Numbered from the stretch's first letter, positions 43,205-54,840 are shown. The stretch: DNA of 64,000 nucleotides from Selaginella moellendorffii (GCF_000143415.4 NW_003314303.1:1177322-1241321), one strand, 5' to 3'. Translations and numbers: made by a program. Notes: generated by a model from the letters alone, not told the origin.

Positions 43205-43242
43205 CTGCAACATAAACGTTGCTTGAAGAATGACGAAAAGCG

Positions 43243-43630
43243 CTAAGCTCCACCTGGTATGACGCGGACGATGTTCCAGCTTGAAGCAGCGCATTCTGGA
43301 AAGGGTCCAGTCCGAGGCAGTGACGCTATCCCGTTCTCAAGCCACTCATAAGATGCATTCACTTGAGCGTAGTCATCCAAGCCCACGATCCGGTCGATCT
43401 CGGACTTTGGTGCACGAGTCATGAAGCCACCGTTTATAGAGCGTCCTCCCCCAAGGATTCTTGCTCTTGCATTTGGTACCAGATCTGTGGTAAAAAATCC
43501 TTGAGAATGAGCTTGATCGAGAATGCTCAATGCAGAATTCTCTTCTCTCATGAACACGGCATTTCCATACGGCGAGTCGCCTCTTTCCAGGAGCAGGACT
43601 TTGGACTTTCGCGACAGAGATGTATCATAT
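43243..43630 (-). pseudogene. GMC oxidoreductase (HOTHEAD-like) fragment
   Basis: Reads KVLLLERGDSPYGNAVFM, FFTTDLVPNARARILGGGRS and INGGFMTRA, the second conserved block of plant GMC oxidoreductases (RARxLGGxSSINxG), then [12 protein letters not shown]. The FAD-binding GxGxxG N-terminus and the catalytic His C-terminus are missing. It abuts the GH1 exon on the same strand. Confidence 0.72.
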
Positions 43631-44031
43631 TTTTACTATTGCAATCTCTGTGTGGATCCTCTGGCAGGTTTCAGCATCCCTTTAGCTTTCGCATGCCATC
43701 AGTGCCGCAGATGGGAGATTCTAGCTCCTTCACCAAAAAGCCAATGCAAAAAACACTCCGAGGCTTCTAAACACCAGCACGAGATAGGCGCAGCACTTCC
43801 ACGAGCAAACTTTGCCACTCTGCACAAGAACAAGGCTGATCAACCTGGCTATAATAGACGATATAGTAAGATACAATGTTTATATAGTTCCTCAAGAAGC
43901 ATAAGATTGACACATTCAAATGAAACATTACTTTCTAACTTGATGCTTCCCAGAGAAACAAATACAGTTGAGAGCTGTCATTAAACATTTGCTAGAGTAA
44001 TACTATTAAAGTTATTAGGGCTGTTTTATTA

Positions 44032-45856
44032 ATGGGCTTGGTTCATATAAGCGAGGAGAAGAGAAAGGCGGTGGTGGATCTCGACAATGTGGAGCTCCAG
44101 CGAGTCGCCTCCATCCTCCACTCCGTGGTAAGCAAGCTTGGCGACGACAGCCCCGTCGAGCTCGCCAGGCTATGGTCGCTCGCCGCTAAATGCCACAAGC
44201 CCACGCTCACTGTGAACGTTGTCACGCCATCCGCCGCCGCCCTCAAGCAGCGCTTGGCGATCCAGCGCCAGAACTTGGAACCCAATCTCTCCATCGCCCC
44301 CGCCTTGCAACCCATCCCTGCACCACCGCCTCCTCCATCAGCTTCTTCATCTTTGTTCTTCACCACCACCACCAACAGTGCTACAGATGCTCCATCGCCA
44401 TCGCCCCCTCTTGCAGTGGCAAGCCGAGGATTCGGCCAGTCTCTCGAGGAAGCCTTCGCCGGGCTGGGCCGGCTCAAAGATCCCGAGAAGGAGAATGAAA
44501 ATGCGGTATCTCCAGTGCTGGAAGCTCCTCAAGTTGGCGGTGGTCTCCAAGAGAATGAGGTAAGCAAACTTCCCTCTTGGTTCTCGCTAAGTTCTGCTAT
44601 GATCTTCCATGGCAGCCCAAGCTGGAAGGCTCTTGCTTTGGAGCTTGCAAGCTTCGCAGGCTGTCTGTGGAGATGAGTCCCTGGAAAGGATGCCTCGCGA
44701 CTCCATCGTCCGAGCACAATAACTCGGCCATCTCGGCGCTTCTCTACTGTCCGGTGCTCGAGGCCTTCTCGGGGGACTGGGAGCAGAAAGGCTGGCTCTT
44801 CTCAGCGTCACACAACCTTCTCAATCTCTGGGTGTGCTCTCGAAAGCCAGTCGGCCACCCTCTCGAGGTAGCCACACTTCAAAAGCTTGACGTTTGCAAA
44901 CTCTTTATGATCTCGTTCTTGCCAGCTGACGCATTCGCAGAACACTGCCACCGTCGTGGATGCCATGGACGTCGACATGGGTGTCAAGGTGATCATGTCC
45001 GTGGGCTCTCCTCGGCCGGGAAGGCCCTTTCGCGTTGCTCTCCACAGCCTCCAGACGAAGAACTTATTCGAGCCTCTGGTAATTTCCGTGCTTGTGTCCT
45101 CCTTCCAGAATCACGTCGTGGTGCTCGCAGGGAACGATCCAAATCCCGGAGAGAACCTCTCCCGAGTTCCTCAAGCAGATCTACGCCGGGTCCTCGAGAA
45201 TGGTTCACGTCTCGTCCCTCCAGCCTTTCAAAGGACCTCTCAAGACAGCTCTAGCTGTTGGTCTCGGAGGAGATGTCCTGGTCTACGAGCTGGCCGCCGC
45301 GTCGACAGTGGAGGCCATCGTCGCTCCAAGAGCTTCGTGGAGAGCTCACGACACCGCCATCTCGTGCATGCATCCCAGCGCGTTTTGCTGCAGCATCATC
45401 ACCGGTGCCTGCGATGGATCGATCAAGCTCTGGGACCTGAGAAGCAAGCCCACGCTTCCCTCCCGCCAGTGTGGACACCAGAAGCAAGTAACCGGCCTTG
45501 CAGTGCTCGACACCACCACCCTTTGCAGCTCCGGCACTGACGGCTCCATCCACTTCTGGGACTTGCGCTCGACCAACCGAGCTTTCGCCAGCGTCATTCC
45601 GGACGGGAAGCCGGTGCTCAACATGGCGTCGGCGTCGTCGTCACCGAGCTTGATCGCCTTCACGACGCGGCAGAGCCTCTACTGCCTCGAGTTTTGCGGG
45701 CCAGAGGGGATGACCACCATGCTCTCGCCGCTACGGCCTCTCCCTCCGGTGGGGCCTTGCACGGCGGTCAAGTGGAACACCAACAGCAAGCACGTCTACG
45801 CCGCTGGCGTCGATGGAACCATCAGCGTCTTCAAGAATGCGTCGTCCTCGTCTTGA
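44032..45856 (+). CDS. WD40 beta-propeller protein with Pro-rich N-terminus
   Basis: Exons 44032-44559, 44616-44867, 44941-45078, 45131-45856, all phase 0, 547 residues. Residues 1-90: helical region (DLDNVELQRVASILHSVVSK); ~95-140 Pro/Ser-rich linker (PIPAPPPPPSASSS); ~185-547 WD repeats, clearest at GACDGSIKLWDLRSKP, SGTDGSIHFWDLRSTN and AAGVDGTISVFKNASSSS. The last intron is read as 45079-45130 because the acceptor at 45130 (not 45110) joins LFEPL to GTIQIPERTS in frame with the propeller. I cannot assign a specific complex; WD40 proteins are scaffolds. No lesion seen. Confidence 0.85.
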
Positions 45857-46440
45857 AGAAGATCAAGGCTTTCAAGACCGGGTTGGCCGATCGTTTTAAG
45901 TTCGTGTTCTTTCAAAGCTCTTGCCACGCGTAGTATCATCTCATGTCATGAGAATGGAGACGAAGAATCAGCTCTCTATCAATTCATACTTGACGAAGGT
46001 GGCAAACCCAGCACGGCGACTTTGGTTTTTAAATCTCTTTTCTAGTCGCGAGCAAAGGAGATGCATCGAAGGGAGATTCCCGAAGAGAGGAACGTATTCG
46101 CAAATGATCGTGTCACTCTCCTTGTAGCACTCTTGTTTTACTGAGGAGGAGCAATCACAGCTCAAAGAAATACTAGTGAGGTTTTTGGACACACCATGCT
46201 GGCAATTCTTACGCGAAGAGCCGGAGCGCGGTCTTCAAGTCTTTGAAAGGATCTGGCAACCCGGTCTCCTGGACTGCATCGTTTGTGATTCCTGCGGTGA
46301 AAGTGAGGCTGTGCTCAAGACGGTTGAAAGAAGAACGAGGAAGTAACGAGGTGAACTTGGTGACATATGTTGCAGCTCTTAGGGTGAAGATTATAGCTGC
46401 TGATCCAAAAGAGCTTATCAACTCACTATAGCAAAGATTT
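45857..46440. other. No supported gene
   Basis: Intergenic. A minus-strand frame ending FKDLKTALRLFA near 46,209 and another at 45,968-46,192 look weakly protein-like but have no motif or consistent splice joins. Confidence 0.4.
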
Positions 46441-47877
46441 TGATGAACAGTTTTTAAAAGTCACCATTAAGGATTATATTGAATGAGACGATTTTATGGT
46501 TGCTTTTCACTTACCTTTGAGTTTTTTTGTTATTCTACTTAACTACATTAATTTTTTATTTCTCTTATAAACTACACTAAATACTTATTAATATTAGGAA
46601 CACAAATTTGTACTTTATATTTTAGTTATATGATATAGATATAAAAAATAATTTATATATTAATATAAAAACTTTTAATGCCAAAACCTATGTTAGGAAT
46701 GTTTTATTAGAAAATAATAACTTTATTTAGTTTTACTTTGAGTAATATAAATTAGTTATATTTTCTATGATCAGTTTTGACCACAATGATTTTTTTATTA
46801 TTTATATGCGGTATAAATCATTATTTGAGTTGCATCTTTATCTCAATAAATAATATACTCAAAGCTAAATGTAAAATTGAGATCATTTGCATAAGTTTAA
46901 TGAGGATTTAGATTTATTTAATAGTTATTTTACTTTTTGAAATAAATAAGTTTTTAAGTAACTCAATTTAATATATAAGATTTAATTATCACTACTAATT
47001 TTTTTGTTATGTTTAAGTATTTTTTATCATTCTTTTTATTTTGAATCCTTTGAAAAATTACAAATAAAAATCATCAATTTAGTTTTTAAAAATCTTAACT
47101 TACTAATCAAAGAGTGTTATATACATTTTAATCAAAAATATTGAAAAGTGAGTACAATTAAAAAATTAAATGAATTTTGATTTAAAAAGTCTTACATCCA
47201 ACCTATTTAATTTATATATTCAGATATACATGTCCAAAAAACAATTTGAGCTCGGAAATCTTGGATCTTGAATTCATCTATAGCACTACCAAAAATAAAA
47301 ACAGTTTACCATGGTTGAATGAATATATGACCTTTACAAATTTATAATTTAATATAATTATATTAAATATATATTTTAAATAGAACTAAAAATAAAAATA
47401 TAATATAATAAACTTTATACATATAAAGTGAGGTTTTTAGAGATATTTTAAATTTTATGAGTTAAAATTGATATAACTAAGCATTGTCTATAATAAATTT
47501 ATCAATTATAAAGACTTTATTAAAAACAAAAGTTCTAACATGATTTTGATCTTCTTAATTAATTTATTAATATAGACATAATAAAAACTATCTAAATATT
47601 TAAATTAAATTTATTTAATTTCACTTGAATGTACATGTGGTGTTCATATCATCCTTTCTTGGATCTAGTGATCGGGATTGAGCATTGATGAGGGTAATAC
47701 TTTGTAAAAAACTTTATTGGAATGATATCTCAAAAAAAAAATAAAAATTACTTGGCAGGTGATAAGATAGAAAAATAGAATAAACACAAAATATTTAGCT
47801 TTAATGGGTTTATAACAATCATCTTTTATAGATTAATAATATTTGTAAAAGGATATAATATTAAAAAATAATTATTT
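46440..47877. other. AT-rich block, left of the retrotransposon
   Basis: About 1.4 kb of extremely AT-rich, gene-free DNA of the same character as 26.0-28.3 kb. It resumes beyond the retrotransposon at 52,886-53,260, so the element sits inside it. Confidence 0.7.
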
Positions 47878-48051
47878 TGTGCGTGCATGGAATATGGAAA
47901 GGGAATACAGAAATGTGCATATCAATTAACCCAAAAACCCTAGCTTATATACAGGAGCGAGTGGTCCGGATTGAAACCAATCCGACGGCTACCAAAATCC
48001 ACTACGCTAATATTAGTATACGGCTACGATGCCGTACACTTGGCCCTCACA
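47878..48051 (-). repeat. 3' LTR of the Gypsy element
   Basis: 174 bp, TGTGCGTGCATGG...CCCTCACA as read on plus. No difference from the other LTR noticed. Confidence 0.9.
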
Positions 48052-48083
48052 TCATCCCCTCCTCTCGGAATAATGGAAGGCCG

Positions 48084-50615
48084 TCAGGGTTCTCTTGTAG
48101 ATGGGCCGGGATCTAGAGGAACGTTAGGAGGAGGCATCGGTGGATCTATAGACGGTATTAACTGCTCCTGATCCCTCTGTATGAAGCGTTTTAACCGCTG
48201 CACATGCACAATCTCCGGAGGATCAGCCTGCTGAACGTCATGCCGAACCTCATAAACTTGTGGTCCAACTTGCCGCAACACCCGATACGGTCCTTTCCAC
48301 TGCGCAAGGAGCCCCTTAGATAAACCATGTACCGTAAGATGGGGAAAACGGACTAACACCAAATCATCCACTTTGTACTCCGCTGGTGGATGATGATGGG
48401 AATTGTAGCGCCATTGTTGTCCCACTTGTACGCGGCCTAAGTGTTCAGCAGACTCTGCTCGGACAAGTGGAAGAATGCTTGTCAAATATTGATCCCATGA
48501 CCTAGCATCAGGAGCTCGTGGCAATCGCGAAGGTAAACCTAGCTCTGTTGGTAATATTGGATCATGACCATATAGAAGTTTATATGGTGAAGCACCAACA
48601 GAACTCTGCACCCCTGTGACATAAGCATACCGAAGAGACGGCAAATAACCATCCCAATCCGAATGTTGAAAGTTCACATACTTCGCAATCATCCCTTTGA
48701 ATGTTCGAACGAGCCGTTCCACCAGACCGTCTGATTGTGGATGATAAGCACTCGTAAAAGTGTGGCGTATCCCCAACCGAGATGTCAAAACATGAAATAC
48801 CTCAGCCATAAATGCAGGACCATTATCCGAAAGAATCTGTTCTGGACAAGAATGCTGGAACACCACTCGATTGAGGAGGAAGTATCCAACAGCAGTTGCA
48901 GAGGCACTAGCAAGAGCACCAACTTCCACCCAACGAGTCAAGTAGTCAGAAGCAATAATAACATACTCATTGCCAGCAGTCGATCGCGGAAAAGGTCCCA
49001 TAAGATCAAACGCCACCAACTCAAACGGACGAGAAACTGCAATTGACTCCAACCGTCCTTCTGCAGCACAAGGGGGAGTATTACGAGCTTGGCACCAAAC
49101 GCAGCTACGCACATACCGGATAATATCACGTCGCATCTCTGGCCAATAGAAAGATCTGCGCAACTTCTCGGTGACACGACGGTGTCCCATATGCCCACCT
49201 AGAATAGGAGAATCATGGTAAGCATGGAGAAACCGCGGAATAAACACCGAAGGCACCACCAGCCGTAAATGAGCATCAGGATCCGTCCCCACAAAATAAA
49301 GAAGGCCATCTTCAAGGCGATATTGAGAATGTAAATGCCGAAAAGGCAAGTCATCAGCAAGTGATGCAGGATTCTCAAACCCATCTCGAAGCCTTCGAAT
49401 CCACGGCTCAATCTTTTGAGCCTCGCGAACCTCATCCAGAGAAGGTAGATCTTGCTCTACGCCCTGTGGACACTGAACGTCAAGGACAGCAACCGCCGAC
49501 GGCACAGAATCCTCATCTAGAAAATCCACAGATGCTGGAACAACAGGTTCGTCAAAAACATGAGAAGTGAGTGGAGAAGGAAGAGGAGCTCGAGAAAGGG
49601 CATCAGCATCAGCCATAGAACTCCCTGGGCGATGAACAACATTGAAATCATATATCTGAAGCTTCAAAGCCCATCGAGCCGTACGACCAACCAGGTTCTT
49701 CCGCTTCAATAATGAAGTAACAGCAGCATGGTCACCTTCAAGTAACGTCCGAGAACCATGTAGATAGGCATGAAGTTTCTCGAAACCCCAGACTGCTGCT
49801 AAACACTCCTTCTCCGTCGTGGAGTAGTTCATCTCCGCTGGTTGTAATGTACGGCTTATGTATGCAATGGGATGGCGCTGACCAGGCACACTCGAGCTCT
49901 CTTGCATCAACACACCTCCAAGACCAATGTCAGAAGCATCCACGCGCAAAATAAAAGGTCGAGTGTAGTCAGGATATGCCAAAACCGGAGGAGTCGTCAA
50001 TAGCTCTTTGAGATTCACGAACGCCCGCTCACAATCGGGAGACCAGATGAAAGATGACGTTGATGACTTCAGCAACGCTCGCAATGGTACAGTGCGATCG
50101 GAAAGATGATCCACAAAACGACCGAGATACTGCACCTTACCCAAAAAACGCTGCACATCATTCACACACTTCGGAGTAGGGAACTTTAGAACAGCCACAA
50201 GTTTGTCAGGATCAACTTGCAAACCCTCACGAGAAATACGGTACCCAAGATAAGTTGTGTCCTTGGACCCAAACACGCACTTCGACCGCTTCAGCTTTAA
50301 ACCAACGTCGTGTAGCCGATCCAACACTTTACAAACATCATGAACATGCTCCTCCCATGTCCCCTCCGAGTGGATCAAGACATCATCAATGAAGTCAGCC
50401 GTCACCTCCGGCATATCGCAAAGAACCTCATCCATCATTCGCTGAAAAGTTGCTGGAGCATTGTTCAAACCAAACGGCATCACCAAAAACTCGTACAAAC
50501 CAAATGGTGTACGAAAAGCAGTCTTAGGAATATCGTCTTCAGCCATCGGTACTTGCCAATACCCAGAAGCAAGATCTAGCTTGGTGAACCAACGACTTCG
50601 CCCCAGACGATCCAA
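48084..50615 (-). CDS. Retrotransposon RT, RNase H and integrase
   Basis: Long open frame of 843 codons in the gag frame. RT: LDLASGYWQVPM, MPFGLNNAPATFQ, FIDDVLIHS (YxDD equivalent). RNase H: FILRVDASDIGLGG and TEKECLAAVW. Integrase: HHCC zinc part (HMGHRRVTEKLRRSFYW...CVWCQ), core Asp-Asp-Glu in FDLMGPFPRS, LSDNGPAFM and HPQSDGLVER; C-terminal GPYRVLRQVGPQVYEV. No in-frame ATG at the RT edge, so it was originally part of a longer Pol. Confidence 0.85.
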   Translation of the reverse strand: MDRLGRSRWFTKLDLASGYWQVPMAEDDIPKTAFRTPFGLYEFLVMPFGLNNAPATFQRMMDEVLCDMPEVTADFIDDVLIHSEGTWEEHVHDVCKVLDRLHDVGLKLKRSKCVFGSKDTTYLGYRISREGLQVDPDKLVAVLKFPTPKCVNDVQRFLGKVQYLGRFVDHLSDRTVPLRALLKSSTSSFIWSPDCERAFVNLKELLTTPPVLAYPDYTRPFILRVDASDIGLGGVLMQESSSVPGQRHPIAYISRTLQPAEMNYSTTEKECLAAVWGFEKLHAYLHGSRTLLEGDHAAVTSLLKRKNLVGRTARWALKLQIYDFNVVHRPGSSMADADALSRAPLPSPLTSHVFDEPVVPASVDFLDEDSVPSAVAVLDVQCPQGVEQDLPSLDEVREAQKIEPWIRRLRDGFENPASLADDLPFRHLHSQYRLEDGLLYFVGTDPDAHLRLVVPSVFIPRFLHAYHDSPILGGHMGHRRVTEKLRRSFYWPEMRRDIIRYVRSCVWCQARNTPPCAAEGRLESIAVSRPFELVAFDLMGPFPRSTAGNEYVIIASDYLTRWVEVGALASASATAVGYFLLNRVVFQHSCPEQILSDNGPAFMAEVFHVLTSRLGIRHTFTSAYHPQSDGLVERLVRTFKGMIAKYVNFQHSDWDGYLPSLRYAYVTGVQSSVGASPYKLLYGHDPILPTELGLPSRLPRAPDARSWDQYLTSILPLVRAESAEHLGRVQVGQQWRYNSHHHPPAEYKVDDLVLVRFPHLTVHGLSKGLLAQWKGPYRVLRQVGPQVYEVRHDVQQADPPEIVHVQRLKRFIQRDQEQLIPSIDPPMPPPNVPLDPGPSTREP

Positions 50616-50619
50616 GAGA

Positions 50620-51681
50620 TCAGCAGTGTGAGGAAGAGGGTACGTCCGGGATCGTCACTTCATTTAACGGACGATAGTCGATGCAGAAACGAATACTCCC
50701 ATCAGGCTTCGTCACAAGATGAGGTTCACATGCCCAAGGACTCCGTGACTTCCGAATAACACCCTTCTCCAACATCTCCTTGACGTTTGCACGTAAAATC
50801 TTGATCTCCTTGGGTGACCGACGACGAACATGAACCTTGATTGGACGAGCATCCCCGGTTGGAATGGGATGACGTGTGGCAATCTTGGCCCCAGACGATA
50901 GGTCAAATTCAAAGAGATCAGAATACTCCTTCATGAGCTGGTCAACAGCTGCAACACAAAGATCATCGGAGGGATCGGAAAAGGGAAGAGCAGAACAAGA
51001 TGGAAACACAAGAGGAAATAATGGGGGAACAAAAGTAATGGAAGCAGAGGTAGAAGTAGAGGGACGAAGAGGTACAGAAGTGAGAGGAATGGATGAAACA
51101 TAAGGAAGTATGAGACAAGGGGGAAAAGCCTCAAAGTCACACTTGGCATGATTGTGCTGCAACCAATCCATACCAAGAATGAGGTCAAAAGCTTGACTCG
51201 GCACCACCCGCAACGACTGCAACTCAAGCTCGAGATCGCCCACATGCACAACCAGGTCCGCCTCATCTCGTGCACATGCATGTGTACGGCCGTTGCCATA
51301 AAGAATGAAAACTGGATCCGCCGCACGACGCAAGTGTAGACGACAACGTGTGGCAACAGGTCGAGCAATAGAAGATAAACTCGAACCTGTATCAACCAAC
51401 ACGGAGAGAAGAATAGGAGACCTCTTGTTATAAAAACGAGCTTGGAAAGTAAACACTGGATGAACCGGTGCCGAGTGAACCCCTTGATGATACTCCCGAA
51501 AGAAAGATGGAGGGGTCACTAACTTATTCACGCAAGGTCCCTCCATTACTCGCGCGACTCCTCGTTTCCCGAATGCACCTCGGTATCCAAACCTTCCACC
51601 GCAGCAGCACCAACGGGACGTTGCTGACGCCAAGGTCTCCACCCAGGAAATGGAGGTCGCCAATCCGGAAAGCGCCGACAA
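50620..51681 (-). CDS. Retrotransposon protease and RT N-terminus
   Basis: Frame shifted from gag. Aspartic protease VLVDTGSSLSSI with FDLILGMDWLQ, then the RT start: GVIRKSRSPWACEPHLV and GSIRFCIDYRPLNEVTIPD. Right after that the frame hits a stop while RT continues in another frame, implying a one- or two-base indel near 50,655. Translation would need a shift from gag. Confidence 0.8.
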   Translation of the reverse strand: MSALSGLATSISWVETLASATSRWCCCGGRFGYRGAFGKRGVARVMEGPCVNKLVTPPSFFREYHQGVHSAPVHPVFTFQARFYNKRSPILLSVLVDTGSSLSSIARPVATRCRLHLRRAADPVFILYGNGRTHACARDEADLVVHVGDLELELQSLRVVPSQAFDLILGMDWLQHNHAKCDFEAFPPCLILPYVSSIPLTSVPLRPSTSTSASITFVPPLFPLVFPSCSALPFSDPSDDLCVAAVDQLMKEYSDLFEFDLSSGAKIATRHPIPTGDARPIKVHVRRRSPKEIKILRANVKEMLEKGVIRKSRSPWACEPHLVTKPDGSIRFCIDYRPLNEVTIPDVPSSSHC

Positions 51682-52478
51682 CGCCGATAAGTATGACCAA
51701 CTTCATCACACGCCCAGCAATGAATGTCACGGCCACGACCACGTCCTCGCCCTTGTCCTTGGACTCGAGTAGCAGCAGCATCAACCTCCATGGGAACAGG
51801 ACTATCACTCATAGGAAGTGGAGCTGAAGGACGTGTAGCAAGAAGTGGAAGAGGCGACGTCTCATAACGTTGCGCCAAGCGAAGAGCATCGTCAAGAGTG
51901 GCAGGAGCAAGTGCATGCACAAGTCCGACAAGATCTTGACGAAGTGCTGGCCACAGCATTCCTAGCTTGATCCGCTCCGACATATTTGGCTCCGCACGAA
52001 GCAAAAGACTTCGGAAACGAACGCCAAATTGCATCACCGACTCAGATGGCCCTTGGCGAAGACGATGCAATTGTTGGAAGGCATCATCACAATCGTCGGC
52101 GTGTCTGAAGGCGCGTTTGAAGACGTCCGGAAGAACACTCCAATCGCCACGAGTAGCTGCGCTCAACCCATTGTACCACTGCAATGCCGTCCCTTGAAGA
52201 CATGTGGGGAACTCACGCAAACGTCGAGCATCATCCCAAGAATGATATGTGGCAATCACCGTGAAGTGATCGAACCAATGGTACACATCATCCCCAGGAT
52301 TCCCACGAAAGAACTTCGGCCGAACGCGAGGATTGGCACCAAAAATAGGAGGAGTTGTACCATGTGCCGTGAACGCCGCCATCAACTGAGTTTGGTTGTT
52401 CAATTGCAGGCGCATAGCATCAAGCAATTGAACCAACTACTGCTCTAGAGTCAAAGGAGGAGATTGCGGATCGGCCAT
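51546..52478 (-). CDS. Retrotransposon Gag
   Basis: ATG at 52478 gives 13 codons (MADPQSPPLTLEQ), then TAG at 52437-52439, then an open frame to 51546. Contains a retrotrans_gag domain (RPKFFRGNPGDDVYHWFDHF; LQGTALQWYNGL; FGVRFRSLLLRAEPNMSER) and one CCHC knuckle CWACDEVGHTYRRC. The TAG after CAG suggests a CAG-to-TAG change or a read-through site; a start further inside is also possible. Ends GNEESRE-stop, overlapping the next frame by about 135 bp. Confidence 0.8.
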
Positions 52479-52711
52479 GAAAATGAATGAGAAAGAAAGA
52501 GCAAAAGAAGAGAAATGACAAAAAGCTGGAAAGAAATGGTAGATCTAGACAATGCAAAAAGCTAGATCTAAACCAAAATCCTGAAAGAAAAGAACAAAAG
52601 AAAGGAAATGGAAAAAGCTAGATCTAGACAATGCAAAAGCTAGATCTAAACCGAAATCCCAAATCCAAGCACTCCCCAGGGACAATCAAAGGTGCCCCTC
52701 ATCTCCACCAA

Positions 52712-52885
52712 TGTGCGTGCATGGAATATGGAAAGGGAATACAGAAATGTGCATATCAATTAACCCAAAAACCCTAGCTTATATACAGGAGCGAGTGGTC
52801 CGGATTGAAACCAATCCGACGGCTACCAAAATCCACTACGCTAATATTAGTATACGGCTACGATGCCGTACACTTGGCCCTCACA
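52712..52885 (-). repeat. 5' LTR of the Gypsy element
   Basis: 174 bp, same sequence as 47878-48051. A short LTR for this superfamily. TATA-like CTTATATACAGG lies inside (plus orientation). Confidence 0.9.
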
Positions 52886-53260
52886 ATTTTATATATTTAA
52901 CACATTACAATTAATAAATTTATTTAAATTAAGTAATAAATTTTATTAATTAAATATCACCAAGATCAGTGTAAAAGAGCTAAAAGGACATATAATAGAA
53001 TTAAGAAGAAAAATTGAAAGAATGTAAGCTGATAAAAATAAACATTATTATTATATGATATTATAAAATATAGTTGGAAAGTGTTCATCATTAGTTTTAT
53101 AACAATATAAAATCTTAAACAACCAAAGTACAATAAATAAATTTATTTATTTTTCATAATTTGCATGGTAAAGTTTTAGCTCTTTGTTTGCAACATTACA
53201 TACAAGAGTTTTACATTTATACATTGTCTATGCCTCTGACTTCGACAAGAAAATGACCAG
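52886..53260. other. AT-rich block, right of the retrotransposon
   Basis: Continuation of 46,440-47,877. No features. Confidence 0.6.
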
Positions 53261-53273
53261 AAAAGCTGTAAAC

Positions 53274-54180
53274 TTAGGAGCACTTTGTGCCACTGCAGCC
53301 AGCTTCTTGCAAATGAACTAGAGAAAAATACGTACCAGACATCGACATTAGTTCCTCATGTGTTCCCTGCTCGACCACAGCTCCACTGTGCATTACCGAG
53401 ATGCAGTCGCAGTTCCTAACCGTAGAGAGCCTGTGAGCGATCACGAGTGTCGTTCTTCCGGCCATTGTCTCCAGCGCATCCTGAACGAGGTGCTCCGACT
53501 CTAGATCCAAAGCACTGGTGGCTTCGTCCAGCAGTAAAATCTGTGGGCTCTTCAAGACCGCTCGAGCTATTGCAATTCGCTGCTTCTGACCGCCAGAGAG
53601 ACGGATTCCCTTCCGGCCAGAATGCGTCTTATACCCCTCCGGCAGTGCACTGCAACCAAAGCAATCTTAGTGACTCACAAACAAGAAAGGAAAAAGCTTC
53701 TGCCAACCTGATGAAATTGTGTGCATTAGAAATGCGACTGGCTTGGATTACTTCCGCTTCGGTGCATTCGCTTTCACGTCCATAAGCGATGTTTCATGTA
53801 TGGTTGCCGAAAACAAGCATGGCTCCTGGCTCACAAGACCGATCTGTCTCCTCAGCGAGTAAAGGTCAAGCTTTTTGATGTCCTTCCCATCGATTTTCAC
53901 CACGCCGCTTAGAGGGTCGTAGAACCTCTCGATGAGCGCGACGACCGTGGATTTCCCCGAGCCACTGTGACCAACCAGTGCCATAGAAGTACCACCTGGA
54001 ACGTGTAGATTCAAGCCTCTCAGAACTACAACGTCCGGCCTTGTTGGATAAGCGAAGAACACGTTGCATGCGTCGATCTCTCCCGTAACTTTCCCCGGAG
54101 GAGTAGCTTCTGGATCGTTCGCATTTATCTTTCCCTTCTGACAGAGGATCCCAAATACCGAATCAATGCTGGCAGCACCT
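53274..54180 (-). pseudogene. ABCB (P-glycoprotein type) transporter, 3' end
   Basis: Exons 53708-about 54180 and 53274-53649 encode the second nucleotide-binding domain: ASIDSVFGILCQKGKI, FFAYPTRPDVVVLRGL, Walker A GHSGSGKST, Q loop VSQEPCLF, signature [10 protein letters not shown], Walker [10 protein letters not shown] loop VIAHRLST, ending [13 protein letters not shown]. At about 53,790 one A is missing (CATGAAACATCGC against expected CATGAAAACATCGC), shifting frame in the NIAYG segment. Homology stops at 54,180 where block B begins, so all upstream exons are absent. A 3'-terminal relic. Confidence 0.8.
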
Positions 54181-54189
54181 TTGGAGTTG

Positions 54190-54840
54190 CGTTTGTCAAG
54201 GCGCATGCAATTGATGGCCATGAGGTATTGCAAGCACTACAGCATGACATTGCAAGACTTGGTGTTGCGCCTCGTAGATTCCACAGATTTCGGTTGCGTC
54301 CACAACGATGAAGTGGCTTTGACGTGGCTTGATTATGTGGTTGTCGAGGACACGCGACCGATGACGTGGAGGAAGTCGAAGACCTCCACGAGGCCGTAAG
54401 AGCAGTGATTATATCATAGCAAAGAGCCGAGCTGGAGCACAAAGACGAGGATTATGGATCAAAGGTCACCAGGCTCATACAGGATCATCAAGAGAGCCTA
54501 TACTTGGTCATGAAGACTGCCTGAACATCTTTCAACGCAGTGGGTATCTGCACTGGAAGCAGAAATTCTTTTGGCAGCCGGTGATACAGACATATTAAGC
54601 ACAGCGAAACTGAGGGACAAACTTGCCAAGTACAGCAGATGGGACATGAGACTTGGCAACCAACGAGAGCAAGTTTTCCAGAGCTTGTTCCTCACACCGG
54701 TCTTGTTGGATGGTGCTCCAAGGGAAGTGGAAGCAGGACTTTCATCGCACCAGCTGCTTTCTCCCGGAGCCTCTACAAGTCGAGTGCAATTCAAAGAGTT
54801 GTTCAACTTAAAAGCCGATGTGATAAAATATGATTTACTG
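54190..54840 (+). pseudogene. Unknown ORF, block B copy (broken)
   Basis: Counterpart of 39,120-39,741. GAGGACACGCGACC replaces GAGGACAAAAAGAACGCGACC, a 7-bp loss that shifts frame after VVVED; the ATG region is also replaced by ABCB sequence. Downstream GDTDILSTAKLRDKLAKYSR and GAPREVEAGLSS remain recognisable. Confidence 0.5.

Larger units (their letters stand above)
47878..52885 (-). mobile_element. Ty3/Gypsy LTR retrotransposon
   Basis: Bounded by two 174-bp direct LTRs (47878-48051 and 52712-52885; TG...CA ends) that look identical base for base. Flanks are ATTTT on both sides (47874-47878 and 52886-52890; the last left T overlaps the LTR's first T), a probable 4-5 bp target-site duplication. 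Domain order on the minus strand is gag - protease - RT - RNase H - integrase, i.e. Ty3/Gypsy. Next to the 5' LTR (right end) TGGTGGAGATGAGG is a candidate primer-binding site; next to the 3' LTR a purine run AGAGGAGGGGATGA is the polypurine tract. No chromodomain seen. Coding frames are interrupted (see ORFs). Confidence 0.92.

Noticed and set aside
44190-44563. Alternative frames over the Pro-rich exon of the WD40 gene
   Set aside because: The ATG at 44032 gives the frame that splices in phase through all four exons; the others have no continuation.
47877-48116. Plus-strand ORF MCVHGIWKGN... present twice (also 52,711)
   Set aside because: Both copies are simply the LTR read on the wrong strand.
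52686-52711. Primer-binding site matching initiator tRNA-Met
   Set aside because: The sequence next to the 5' LTR begins TGGTGGAGATGAGG, not TGGTATCAGAGC, so the usual tRNA-iMet primer is not supported; which tRNA it would fit I cannot say.
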